NCBI GenBank assembly: GCA_963575745.1
Contig: CAUYUJ010000336.1
Location: 248,001-312,000 of the forward strand
Source: Prorocentrum cordatum
Taxonomy: Eukaryota; Sar; Dinophyceae; Prorocentrales; Prorocentraceae
Direction of reading: 5' to 3'
DNA length: 64,000 nucleotides
In this document: in pieces, positions 31,280 through 42,090 of the stretch
Layout: every line of letters begins with the position of its first letter
Numbering within the stretch: position 1 is the stretch's first letter
Position numbers and translations under genes: made by a program
The notes under the pieces: model-generated
Told to the model about the DNA's origin: nothing
Seen by the model: only the letters and a program-made list of their open reading frames with translations
Database searches by the model: none

Positions 31280-31540
31280 GTTTGAGACTTCCTCACCACG
31301 TAGCCAGGACCCCCGCTCCCGTTTGAGACTTCCTCGCGTTTTACTCAGGAGTCGCGCTCTGAATTGGGACTTCCTTGCAATGTATGCAGGAATCGCTCTC
31401 TCGACGCTCTGGGGTCACGCTCTCGCTAAAGACTTGCTTGCAAGTTACTCAAGAATCGCGCCCTTACGTTTCCATTCCCCGCAATTTTCTCAAGCGCTCA
31501 CCCTTAGGACTCCCTCGCAGTTTACTTAGGAATCGGGATT
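31280..31540. repeat. GACTTCCTCGC / TCAGGAATCGCGC interspersed tandem repeat, copy A
   Basis: About five diverged units of 50-65 bp, each with GACTTCCTCGCAATTT and ACTCAGGAATCGCGCTC. The same units run in the opposite orientation at 41880-42090. Confidence 0.7.
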
Positions 31541-32604
31541 TCGCTGTCTTTCGTGGCCCCGTTGCAGCCCTTCGTGGCCCCCTCGCTGCCCTTCTTGGGC
31601 CCGTTGTAGCCCTTCGTGGCCCCCTCGCGGCCCTGTGGCAGCCCTTCGTGGCCCCCTCGCTGCCCTTCGCGGCCCCGTTCCAGCCCCTCGTGGCCCCCAT
31701 TGCTGCCCTTCGTGGCCCCGCGCTGCCCTTCGCGGCCCCGTTGCAGCCCTCCGTGGCCCCTTCGCTGCCCTTCGTGCAGCCCTCCGTGCCCCTTCTCGCT
31801 GCCCTTCGTGGCCCCGTTGCAGTTCTCGTGGCCCCCTCGCTGCCCTGTGTGGCCCCGTTGCATCCCTTCGTGGCCCCCTCGCTGCCCTTCGTGGCCCCGT
31901 TGCAGCGTTTTGTGGCCCCCTCGCTGCCCGTCGTGGTCCCATATGTGTATGCCATTCGTGGCCCCCGCTCGTTGGCGCCCGTCGTGGCTCCTTCTGCATG
32001 CCCTTCGTGGCCCCGCTGTCGCCCTTCGTGGCCTCCTCGCTACCATTCGTGGCCCCGTTGCTGCCTTCAGTGGCCCGTCTTTGCCTTTTGCGGCCCAATC
32101 TATCTATGCCATTTGTGGCCCCTGCTCGTTCGCGCCCGTCGTGGCTCCATATGCATGCCCTTAGTGGCCCCGCTGTCGCCCTTTGTGGCCCCCACTCTGC
32201 CCTACGTGGTTCCGTTGCCACGTTCAGTGGCCCCGTCGTTTCCCCCTGTGGCCCCGCATTATCTGCCCTTCCAGGCCCCCGCTCGTTCGCGCCCGTCGTG
32301 GCCCCATAGGCATGCTCTTCGTGGCCCCGCTGTCGCCCTTCGAGGCCCTCTTCCTGCCCTTCGTGGCCCCGCTGTCGCTCTCGCTCTTGCTTTCGCTCGT
32401 CGTCGTCGTCATCGCCGTCGCCATCGTCATCGTCGTCGTCGTCGTGGTCGGTCCCATGTCCCTCCCTCTTGGGGTCGGGTTGCCGCCGATCAACGCTGCC
32501 GCTGGCCAAGCCGAAGTTCCGCGGCCGTCCCGCCGCTTGCCAGGGCCCGGCCTGCAGGGATGCTCACTATTCCCAAAAGGGGTACGATCGAAGACGAACA
32601 GGGC
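31541..32604. repeat. CTTCGTGGCCCC minisatellite with conserved 3' block, copy 2
   Basis: A longer version of 26090-26712: units of CCCTTCGTGGCCCCGTTG (31541-32380), a CGTCGTCGTC microsatellite (32396-32440) and the conserved block (32448-32604) ending CAGGGATG...AAGGGGTACGATCGA. Confidence 0.85.
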
Positions 32605-32680
32605 GTGTATAGAAGGATTTGGAAATACACGTTGAATAGCGTTTGAGCAGATCAGAGCGAACACTGTTAACATGATTGGT

Positions 32681-34270
32681 GTTGAACATTATTAATTCTA
32701 AAGAATAATTATTGTTGGGCCCCCTGGTGCGCGCCCATCTTTTCGTGAGGAAGCCTCAGGTAATTCGAGTTGATCAAGATCCGGTTGTTTTGTTGTAATC
32801 CGTTTTCCCTTGCAAAAAACACTATAAAATGAAATTTCTTGTTCAAATATAATCAAATTTCAAGAATCCCTTGCAAAAAATAAGGTAAAGTGGACATTCG
32901 CGCGCGCAAGACGAAATCCTTCCAAAAGCTTAGTGTTCGGAGCGATTTTAACATAAAAACATCAAAAAACCAATGGTTTTTCAACAAAAAAATGTCAAAA
33001 TCTCATCCCGCGCGCTCTTGCGGATTCGTAGGAAACCCAACACTTTTTAAACATTTCTGTCAAACGGGCTTTTGCGAGCAACTTTTTCGAACTTCTGCGA
33101 CAACGGTTGCGCACCTGCCAGGGCCATCATCCCTGTCAAATAATACCATGCGGGACACATTCGTTTTTTCTTCGCGCGCGCACGCCGAAATCTCCAAAAA
33201 CCATTGGGTTCTGTGGGTGTGTACCCCACGCCAGTGTAGTAGCCACGGTCGTCCGCACGCCACGAAGTGAAGTGTCCCAACGTCATAGGGCGGGAAGCTG
33301 GGTTTGGGTGGTCGCGAAGAGTCGTTTGGATATTTGGTAGAGCTTGTAATGCCCCCCCACGAAGTGGGGGTATTGCCTGGTGTCGTATGAAAACCCTGGC
33401 ACTGGGGAGAACACCACGCGTTCGGGTAAAATGATTGTTGCTGTTGTTGGTGGTGTTGGTGGTGTTGTTGTTGTTGGTGGTGTTGGTTGTTTTGGTGTTG
33501 TTGTTGTTGTTGTTGAACATTATTTATTCTAAAGAATAATTATTGTTGGGCCCCCTGGTGCGCGCCCCCCCTGCGCCGCCTAGGCCGCAGCTGCATTTTC
33601 ATCATTTTCGTGAGGAAGCCTCAGAAAAGAGGGTGTGTACAGGATCCGGTTGTTTTGTTGTAATCCGCTTTCCCTTGCAAAAAACAATAGAAAATGACAT
33701 TTCTTGTTCTAATATAATCAAATTTCAAGAATCCCTTGCAAAAAATAAGGTAAAGTGGACATTCGCGCGCGCAAGACGAAATCCTTCCAAAACCTTAGTT
33801 TTCGTAGCGATTTTAACATAAAAACATCAAAAAACCAATGGTTTTTCAAAAAAAATGTCAAAATTCATCCCGCGCGCTCTTGCGGATTCGTAGGAAACCC
33901 AACACTTTTTAAACATTTCTGTCAAACGGGCTTTTGCGAGCAACTTTTTCGAACTTCTGCAACAACGGTTGCGCACCTGCCAGGGCCATCATCCCTGTCA
34001 AATAATACCATGCGGGACACATTCGTTTTTTCTTCGCGCGCGCACGCCGTCGTCGTCGGCCGCGGGGCCCTGAATAGTAGCCACGGTCGTCCGCATGCCA
34101 CGAAGTGAAGTGTCCGAACGTCATAGGGCGGGAAGCTGGGTGTGGGTGGTGGCGAAGAGTCGTTTGGAAATTTGGTAGAGCTTGAACCGGCCCCCCCACA
34201 AAGTGGGGGTATTGCCCGCCTCCTATGAAAACCCTGGCACTGGTGAGAACGGAGTGTCCCCACGTGCTAG
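32681..34270. repeat. Two copies of an AT-rich ~835-bp tandem repeat
   Basis: Copy 1 (32681-33511) and copy 2 (33512 to about 34350) begin GTTGAACATTATT and include AATAATTATTGTTGGGCCCC, AAATTTCAAGAATCCCTTGC, ATAAAAACATCAAAAAACCA and GGGCTTTTGCGAGCAAC. Each ends in a GTT-rich run. Copy 2 has a ~45-bp GC-rich insertion near 33575 and a different segment near 34050. Open frames are short. It is much richer in A+T than its surroundings. Confidence 0.9.
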
Positions 34271-34272
34271 TA

Positions 34273-34311
<39 letters not shown>

Positions 34312-34666
34312 GGTGTGAGTGTTGTTATTATTATTGCTGTTGTTGCTGATGTTGCTGGTGTTGTTGTTTGTCCTCGTGTTTTTGTTTTTTTTTCGGGCCG
34401 CGAAGGATTCACGGTCCCATCGCGGCATCATTTTCCTATGCACAACGTATATGTGTTTGAGTATGCATTGCATATCTTGGCGGCGTGAACCCAGAGAACG
34501 GCCTCTGTCCTGGAGAGGTGGGCACGGCAGGACATGCTTGTTTTGTTCATGTCATGCTCGCGCGTAGTCACGAGGCAACCAGGCCCGAGGGCGAAGTGGG
34601 GGCCGAGAAGTCAGCGGGAGTGCCTGCGCAGAAGGTGCGGTTTTGGCCCCCCAGCGCGCGGGGCAG

Positions 34667-34770
34667 GACGCCGAGGAGATCAAGAAGTATTTCGGCCAGG
34701 TCGCCATGTCCATGTTCACGTTGTTTCAGTTCATGACCCTGGACGACTGGGTCGCCCTTCTCTCGGCATA
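34667..34770 (+). CDS. Voltage-gated cation channel exon: pore loop
   Basis: After GGGGCAG|G (acceptor AG at 34665-34666) the frame reads DAEEIKKYFGQVAMSMFTLF and QFMTLDDWVALLSAYILG. SMFTLFQFMT followed by an acidic residue and Trp is the pore helix and selectivity filter of four-domain-type Na/Ca channels and their single-domain relatives (34736-34750 codes TLDDW). The acidic ring residue is Asp, where animal channels commonly have Glu. The acceptor is again AG|G. The donor is probably near the GT at about 34780 but is not certain. The exon lies on the same strand as S4/S5 upstream and S6 downstream and supplies the missing middle of that domain. Confidence 0.7.
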
Positions 34771-34789
34771 CATTTTGGGGTCTCGGGGC

Positions 34790-36055
34790 CTGCGGCGGGC
34801 CGAGTCCCCACGGCGCGTGGCGAGGGAAGAGGCACGTAGCGCAGGAGCTGGCACCCCGCCGCCGCGGGTGACGACACCGATGCCGCGTGTCGCGGAGTCC
34901 TGTAAGAATTCCCCCCTTTCGTCCCCCTCTCCTCCGTGCCTTTCCTTCCCTCCTCCTTCAACCACGCCCTCTTTCCCTTCTTCTTAACCTTCTCCCCACC
35001 CCTCCCACACCATTGGGGAGGAGAAGGGAGGGAGCTAACTGGGTCGGTCTGAGCTGCGACGTGACTGCATGCGGCTGATAGGGGTCGGCTTTGGATCCGC
35101 TTTGCGAGAAGGGGGGGGAGGGAAAAGAGGACGGGGAGGGGCAGGGAATGGAAGGGGAGGGGGGACGGGAGGGAGATTGTGACGAATGTGGGGGAGGGGC
35201 AGGAGGAGATCCAATGCGAATGGTGTTCGGATTCAGACGGCTCTCGTTGATTTGATGATTGGTGGCGTTTGTGCGAGCTACAGTTTCGGTTGCGAGGCGA
35301 ACCCATTGCCGCTGTCTCATGCAGGATCGGGCCAGCGAAGCCGTGCCTTGCGCAACCGGGATATCCAGATTTTTTTTTGACGCTGGCCAGGGCCTTGCTG
35401 CGCCGCAGAGGCGGCAGGCTGGGCTCACGGACCTCGCAAGCAGCTCAGCCGGTATCCACGGCTTCTCGTGAGTGACTTCCGGTCCAGGGTAAGTAGAACC
35501 CCCCCCCGCATTCGTCCGAGCCTTGTTGCAACCACAGTCACCCAGCTTCTAATCCAACCCAATCTTGCCCCATCCAGTCCAAACCAATCCATTTCTTCGG
35601 GCCCAATCCATCCCACTGCGGTCCAGGCCATTCCAGCCCAGTGCCCCCATCTCTTCCTGCTCTAGCTCATGTCCCTCTTTCTCTTCCACTGTCGGTCTAC
35701 GTCTCCGAGCTCGTGGCCAAGCAGATGCCCATCATCGCGGCGGGCTGGCAGTGAAGAGGGGCAGCGGGGCATGCCTGAGCTCGGCCTCGGCGAGAGGCCT
35801 GGGCGGAGGAGCTGCAGAGAGTTGGGAGTGGCTCAGGCGTGCAGCCTTCGGATCGACGCCTCCCAAATATCCCAAACATGCGTACCAAGACTATGCGTGC
35901 GTCGCCCCGAAGGGGGCGACGCGCGCGCGCCGAGAACCGTACCGCTCGGGAAACGATGGCCGAGAGATCCTTTTCCTTCTCGTTTCCCCCTATCGCTCGC
36001 CGCCGACTCAGGGCGCGGTGGCGGATCAAGACTGCCAAATTGAGAGTTCCTCCTC
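34790..36055. other. Presumed intron, with one weak exon candidate
   Basis: Pyrimidine- and purine-rich tracts (34905-35020, 35100-35200). At 35693-35749 the plus strand reads VYVSELVAKQMPIIAAGWQ then a stop. It follows a good pyrimidine tract and could lie between pore loop and S6, but no AG acceptor precedes it. No other gene is recognised. Confidence 0.35.
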
Positions 36056-36087
36056 ATTATCGTCCTCATCATCATCATCAGCATCGC

Positions 36088-36120
<33 letters not shown>

Positions 36121-36163
36121 AATCATAATCATCATCACCATCATCATCATCATCACCACCATT

Positions 36164-36194
<31 letters not shown>

Positions 36195-36240
36195 CCACCA
36201 TCATCATCATCAGCATCATCATCATCATCATCATCATCCG
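36056..36240. repeat. TCA/ATC trinucleotide microsatellite
   Basis: About 60 TCA triplets with a few variants. Poly-His and poly-Asp frames are by-products. Confidence 0.95.
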
Positions 36241-36719
36241 TCTGACCCCTATCGGCGCCAGCATCGCAAAGCGTGCGCGGTCCCACTCCGACACCTCGAC
36301 CGACTCCACCAACTCGTAGCAGATGTCACCGTGCTGCTGGTGCACCTGCGCTGCCCTCGATCGATTCCCGCTTGTACTGTATGTTCGGGTCGGACGCATA
36401 CCTCCGACGAGGACACACAGTACTAGTACGTCTTTCTGCGTCCCACGGGATGCGAATAGATCACTCGACTGCGTTGTGAACACTCTCAGAGCGTTCCGGA
36501 GCGCCCTGGAACGTCCGCGGCGCCCGCTGGACCCTCCCGACTCGCCAGCGCTTAGAGACCCCAGAGTTGACCATATCCGATTGTTTTGGGATTCGAACTG
36601 CTCGGCTCGGATTCGACTCGAGGAACTGTTGGCGCGACACTCGGAGGGAGCGGGATGGAAGGGAGCATGCGTGGGGGAGGGCAGGCGTTTTGGGACGGGC
36701 GGATGTATGGACAAGTGCG

Positions 36720-38130
36720 TTTCGAGGGCGCTCTTGTTGGTGGTCGGAGCCCTCTTGGGGTCCTTCCGGGCTCTACTTGGAGCTACATTGGACGATCTTG
36801 GAAGCATCTTGAGGTATCAGAAGCCCAGAAAGGCCAGAAAGTCAAGATCGTCTTTGAATTGTTTTGCGCCATCTTGGGGGGGCTTGCAATTGATAGTGTC
36901 CTTATGTGGGGCTGCTCTTGGGCTCTCTGTGGCCCTCTTGCAGCCCTTTCAGGGCTCTCCTGGGGCGATCCTCGGGATGTTCGGAGCACCACTTGTAGCT
37001 ATCTTAGGCGACCTTGGAACCGTCTTGAGACTTCAAAAGCCCATCGGATTCAAAAAGGCGAGAAGGCCGATATCATTGAGACACCTCAGGTATTCGATGG
37101 AGGTTGAGCCTCGTAGGGGTATCTTCGAGAGGCTCCGTGGCCCAGGAATACCAAAAAGGCGCCGTGTGGGTCGCGTCTTGGAGGTGTTGTTGGTGGTTGT
37201 TTGGTAGTTTTTGGGGGGTGCGCCCCGCAATTGGGCATCAACCGTGGAGACGGTCCAGGGACGAATTGGGTGCCCACTTGTCTTCGAGGACCCCCAGGGC
37301 GAGCTAGTGATAAGCATGGTTCACCACCTTTTGTTGGAGGTTCTAGCACGCCTTTGGCTTCGTTGGGCAGGCGCATTGTGTGGGCCCATGAGTGCAAGCC
37401 CAAGATGACTCAAGTTGGATCCCAATTGGATCTCAATGGGATCCCAATAGGATCCCGCATGGCTTCCAGAAAGGTTCCAATAGGTGCCCAGCTGGGTTCC
37501 ATTCGGATCAGTGGCCGTGCCATCGCGTGGAAATCATTGAATCGCTTCGCTCATTCCGCCGGCTCATAACTGCGTGCCGTTGTCGACTGACAGAGTGGTC
37601 TTTCGCGGTGCGGAGCTGCAGGGGCGGCAGCTGTTTTTTTGTATCAGGCTTTGCTTTCGGCATGTGAGGCTTCTTGGTGGCCGCTGGGGGAGTCTTGAAC
37701 GCGTCGCGGGCCGTCCGGAAGCGTTTTGCTTATGGGGACTCTTTCGGGAGGCCTCTTGGTGGCCTCGTGGGGACTCTTAAACGCGTCGGGTCGTTGGCAC
37801 TTGCTTGCGTGCTCGGGGGGGGCTCTCTTGGGCCGTCTTGGGGCCCTTTTGGAGGCCTCTTGTGCCCTATTGGGGCGGTCTTGGGGGCCTCTTGGGCCGT
37901 CTTGGGGTGTGGGGAAGCCGAAAAGGTGGAAACACCCAAATCTGTCCCCTAAGGAAACGGGCCTGTTGGGGGCGTCTTGGGGTCCCTTAGGGGCCTCTTG
38001 GGGACTCCTGGGGCCTTCTTAGGGCCGAGAGCTCGAAATGTTGATTCGTGTTTCCCCCTGGGACCTCTCTTGGGGCGTTCTTGGGGCCTTCTTGGGCCGT
38101 CCTGGGATGCGTGTTGGGTCGTCTGGGGGG
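36720..38130. repeat. Degenerate TCTTGGGGCC tract, second copy
   Basis: Same words as 420-1450, including islands of the type GAAGCCCAGAAAGGCCAGAAAG (about 36828), GAAGCCGAAAAGGTGGAAA (37914) and ATATCATTGAGACACCTCAG (37070), matching GAATATCATTGAAACAGTAAG at 1117. A short TGGATCCCAATTGGATCTCAATGG array lies at 37415-37490. No gene. Confidence 0.7.
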
Positions 38131-38344
38131 CCTCTTATGAGCGCCCTGACCCACGACCACCCCCGACGACCCACGACGACCCCCAGCGCTACGACGACAC
38201 ACGGCGAACCCCCGTTCGCCGCCGACGGTCCCCGCTCCTTCCGCCCCCCGCCCGCCCCCGACGCGCGCGCTTGCGTGCTGTTGCTTTTGCCGCTTCCCCT
38301 CTCCTCCTGCTTGGTTGTGTCTGCTCGTCGCGTTTTTCTCTTCC

Positions 38345-38349
38345 TCGCC

Positions 38350-38387
<38 letters not shown>

Positions 38388-38392
38388 ATCCC
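38345..38392. repeat. CT dinucleotide microsatellite
   Basis: About 18 CT units after CCTTCCT. 38131-38344 and 38393-38657 hold no assigned gene. Confidence 0.95.
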
Positions 38393-38657
38393 AAGGGGGG
38401 CGAGCCCCCGCGGGGTTCCTCCATGCAAAGTCCTTGCCCAGGGTGAACATGTGCGGGCCCACCGCCAGGCGCCACACGATGGCCGCCTCCGCGACCGCGA
38501 GCACACGATGGCCTCGTCGGAGACCGCGGCCACGGCAGCTGGCCCACGCACGACACAGGCACTCGGCGGGCGCGGCGGGCGCGGCGCTTGGCGCCGCATT
38601 TTGCCGACCAGGCGTTGGCGGGGCACCCTGCTGCGGCCTGCGGTGGCGGGAATGCCG

Positions 38658-40804
38658 TCAGCAACCTTCCTCGCTGACGAGTTCGCGAAGCAACCCATCA
38701 AAGTGGGCCAACGACAAGGTGTCGGAGACTGGATACTCCCACTGGGTCACACCAGCGCCGCGGTTGAAGAAGTAGGTGTCGCCTGATCTCTCATCCACTG
38801 CACTCTCCCATCCTGCAGGGAGCAGCTGCGGGGCGGCGCGCGTCGCGCCGCCGCGCCTCCCCGAGAGCGGCGGCTCCGTCGGCACCACGCCCGAGAACGC
38901 AGTGAAGCGGTTCGCCTCGGCGTCATGCGCGCCGACGCCGCAGGTCGACTCAGGAGCGCGCGGGCTTGGCCCCGAGGAGGCCGCGGCCTCCTGGGCGGCA
39001 GCAGACGTAGAGCACTCAAGGGATGGCTCCCTGGAGGCCCAGGGGGTTGGGCAGCGGAGGCGAGGCCTGCAATGCCCGTCAATCTCCGCAGTGAGAGTCA
39101 CACATGCATCTTGTCGCTCGGGCTGTTTGCCTTCTCGGCGAAAGCGGCGGCGCTCGGCGGGCGCCTCAGCGAGCGCGGCAAAGCCGGGCGGCTCCGCTGG
39201 GGGGAAGACTGCCGGCGTGCCCCCAACTCCTTCGGCCGCGCCCTCCCGCACCTCCAGCTCCTCGTCGCTCGAGGGTGCCTCGAAAAGCTGCTCCACGAAT
39301 GCCTTCTCAATTGACTCCTCCAGGTTTCCCTCTACTTTCTCGCAGGACGACGTCTGGGCCTCCAGCCTGACCCTGCTGAGCGCTGCCACTGCCGCCTCTT
39401 CTCGAACGAGTGCATCGCAGACTGTATCTGATGACGTTTGGCCCAAAGTAGCACCACTGCCGACTGCCACTGTCTCTACTTGCAGGTCCTTCACCGAAAC
39501 ACCAAACTCGAAGCTGATGGCGTCGGGCCTCTTGGGCCCCTTCTCGCATTGACGGCCCTGCTGCCACTGGCGGCCATTCTCAGGCCTCTCCTGCCGCTGA
39601 CGCCCCTTCTCGCACAGATCTTCACTGCGAGCGCGGCGGCGCTCGGCGGGCGCCTGATGCCCCGAGCCTGCAACCCAACCATTATTGAAGGAAAGGCGAG
39701 AAGAGGAGGCAGAATTACACGAAAGTGAAGATGCACCGTGTTGTTTGTGCCGAGCGCTTTGCGCACGCTCAGGTTTTGCACGCTTTGCACGCGCCAGGTT
39801 TTGGCAAGTTACTGCATCGCAACACGCCTGGCTTGTGATTGCACCGCCCTCCGCCGATGGACAACCAACAATGCAGCTGATGGCATCGGGATCGTGCTTC
39901 AATGAACCACCACCCCTGAAGCTGACGGCATCGGGCTCGTGCTTCGGAGCACCGCCGCCCACGTGGCTTATGGTGTCGGGCTCGTACTCTGCAGGGCCTG
40001 CTGCAGCTGCTCGCCGCCCTCGCCAACCTTCTTGAGCCCATCGCTTTCCACCCTGTCCCCTGCGGGGCAGGGACCATAGAGCGGGCCTGGCTCGCCTGCG
40101 CCAGACGCCGAGCTGATGACGTTGGGCTCCACTGCCTGCCACTTCTCGCATTCCACCCTGGCCCCCGCAGCGCAGGGGTCATGGGGCGGGCCTGGCTCGC
40201 CTTCACCAGTAACCAGCCTGATAACGTTGGGCTCCACTGCCTGCAGCTTGTCGCAATCCACCCTGCTCCCCGCCACGCGGGGGTCCTGAGGCGGGCCTGG
40301 CTCGACTTCGCCTGCCGACACTTGCCGCCCAGCGCTGGACCTGAAAATATCGGGCTGCACTTCTCGAGTGGGAATGTTGTGAAGAGGAAGAGAACCACGG
40401 AAGAGAGAGTGAGGCCCCAAGAATTCGCAATCCTCCATCCAGGCTTCGAGGCCTGGTAGAATTCCGAATGCTGGGAAGAGCATGCATGCATCTGCGTCCA
40501 AGTTGGTACTGAGCTGGCTATCCTCTTTACCAGCCTCACCACACGCGCTATCGCATGCCTGGGCTGGCGCAAAGACGGGAGCTGAAGGATTAAACTGAGA
40601 CCAGTGGGTGGCCTTTGCACTGCAACCGACGCTGATTCTACAAGCAGCTCTCCATAAGACGCATATGTCATGCGGATTGCACCTGAACTTCCTAGTTCTG
40701 CACGCATAGCCCAGCCTCCTCATTGCTTTTGTAGCCGCACTTTGCGGCCTCCACACGGAACGCGCGGGTAATATCTCGTGGCCAGGCATCTCAGAAGAAT
40801 ACAC
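38658..40804 (-). CDS. WW-domain protein with short internal repeats (antisense to the channel)
   Basis: From an ATG at 40804 the minus strand reads MYSSEMPGHEILPARS, a Cys-containing region and DADACMLFPAFGILPG. Repeats of about 30-35 residues headed by VQPDIFRSS, AVEPNVIRL and AVEPNVISS follow, each with GEPGPPHDP. At about 39985 coding passes to the neighbouring frame (one-base backward shift) and continues with shorter copies, EYEPDTISHVGGG, KHEPDAVSFRGGG and KHDPDAISC. An acidic helix (EGNLEESIEKAFVEQLFEAP) is followed by the final WW domain, LLPAGWESAVDERSGDTYFF and NRGAGVTQWEYP, with both Trp (38808-38810, 38739-38741) and the ligand Pro. WW domains bind Pro-rich peptides. Length is about 700 residues. 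The upstream exon and true start are uncertain. Confidence 0.6.
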
Positions 40805-41380
40805 GGCAGAGACGAAAGAGGCAAGATCGAGAGATCAATGAGACTCCATCGTTGCGGGCCAAGCCGAGCGGGGCTGGCCGCGCGGGGTCACCCTGCGGGG
40901 CGGCGGGCGCGCGGTGGGGGGGCGCCGCGCCCCGTTTCGATTACGGCAACGCCTCCTCGCCTTCCTCCTTCTCCTCCTCCCTCCCTCTCCGGGCGGCACA
41001 GCCTGCCCAGAGCCGGCTTCGCCAGACAGCGTGGAGCCATTTTGTGCGTCTTGGAGCGATCTTGTGGCATCTCGGAGCTCTCTTGTATCTTCTTGAGGGG
41101 CTCTTGGCGGCCTTTTGGCCTTTCTTAGGGCTCTCTGGACGGCCTCGAGGGCGACGCCCAGGAGGAAAACCATATCTGACCCGCAGCGCCCGGGCTTCGC
41201 CTGGGGTACTTTTCTTCTGCGGACCCCCAGGGGCCGCCCCGCGCGGGCTAAGTTGAGTCATTGTAAAGCAGTTACCGGAGATCTTAGCACGCCTCTGGCC
41301 CGCTGGGCCGGCGAATCTATGATATGTAGCACTCCGCAGTTGCGGACAAGAGTGAGGGGGCGGGCGCGGAGTTGGTCGCG
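40805..41380. other. Unassigned, with a short TCTTGGGGC-type tract
   Basis: Diverged GGAGCGATCTTGTGGCATC / TCTTGAGGGGCTCTTGG words at 41040-41140. No gene. Confidence 0.4.
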
Positions 41381-41384
41381 GGTG

Positions 41385-41570
41385 AGTCGCGGGGGGGTCT
41401 CGAGGGTAGCGGGTGGATCGCGGGTGGGTCGCGGGGGGGTCGCGGGGTGGGTCGCGGGGTGGGTCGCGGATGGGTCGCGGGTGGGTCGCGGGTGGGTCGC
41501 GGGTGGGTCGCGGGTGGGTCGCGGGATGTGTCGCGGATGGGTCGCGGGTGTGTCGTGGGTGGGTCGCAGG
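41385..41570. repeat. GGGTGGGTCGCG minisatellite (inverse of 26816-27010)
   Basis: Units GGTCGCGGGTGG with one GATGGGTCGCGG and one GATGTGTCGCGG variant. It is the reverse complement of the CGACCCACCCCG array. A CAACAA-rich tract follows at 41590-41650. Confidence 0.9.
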
Positions 41571-41879
41571 CAGGGTCAAGAAGGGTGAGACAACGGCAAC
41601 AAACAACGCAGCAACAAGAACACCAACAACAACAGTAGCAACAACAACAATCATATTAATAAGGGTCGTTCCTACTTGTTCGCGGCTCATTCAGCACGTC
41701 TATCCCAAACCCTCGGTACCCGCCCGAAGGAGGATGGAACTCGAGAGAGAGTAGCAGGAGGTGGGCTAGGAACAGAAAACACGTGGCATAACCAAGCGGG
41801 CAGATTGGACGGGTAGCCTCTAACGGGCGGGCGGGGAAGGCGGGCCCAGGCCGCCAGGTCGAGCAGGCGGGTTGTTGAA

Positions 41880-42090
41880 GCGTGCGTCCTGCATGAATCG
41901 CGAGGTAGTCCAGAGCGATAGCGCTATTCCCAAATAAACCGTCAAGAATTTCGCAGCGAGAGCGCGAGTCCTGGGTGTGGAAGGCGCGGCGTTTGAATAC
42001 ATTGCGAGGAAATGCCACGCGAGAGCGCGATTCCTGCATACAATGTGAGCACGTCCCGCGCGAGAGTGCGATGGGGGAGTCACTTGGGAG
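41880..42090. repeat. GAGAGCGCGATTCCTGCAT tandem repeat, copy B (inverted)
   Basis: Three or four units with GCGAGAGCGCGAGTCCTG and ATTGCGAGGAAATGCC. On the minus strand they read as the GACTTCCTCGC family at 31280-31540. Confidence 0.65.

Noticed and set aside
38410-38500. Minus-strand peptide VGPHMFTLGKDFAW, similar to SPRASMFSLGKDLLW on the minus strand at 8760-8815
   Set aside because: At 8771 the plus strand is a well-supported channel exon with matching phases, so the antisense peptide there is a by-product; the resemblance rests on about ten residues.
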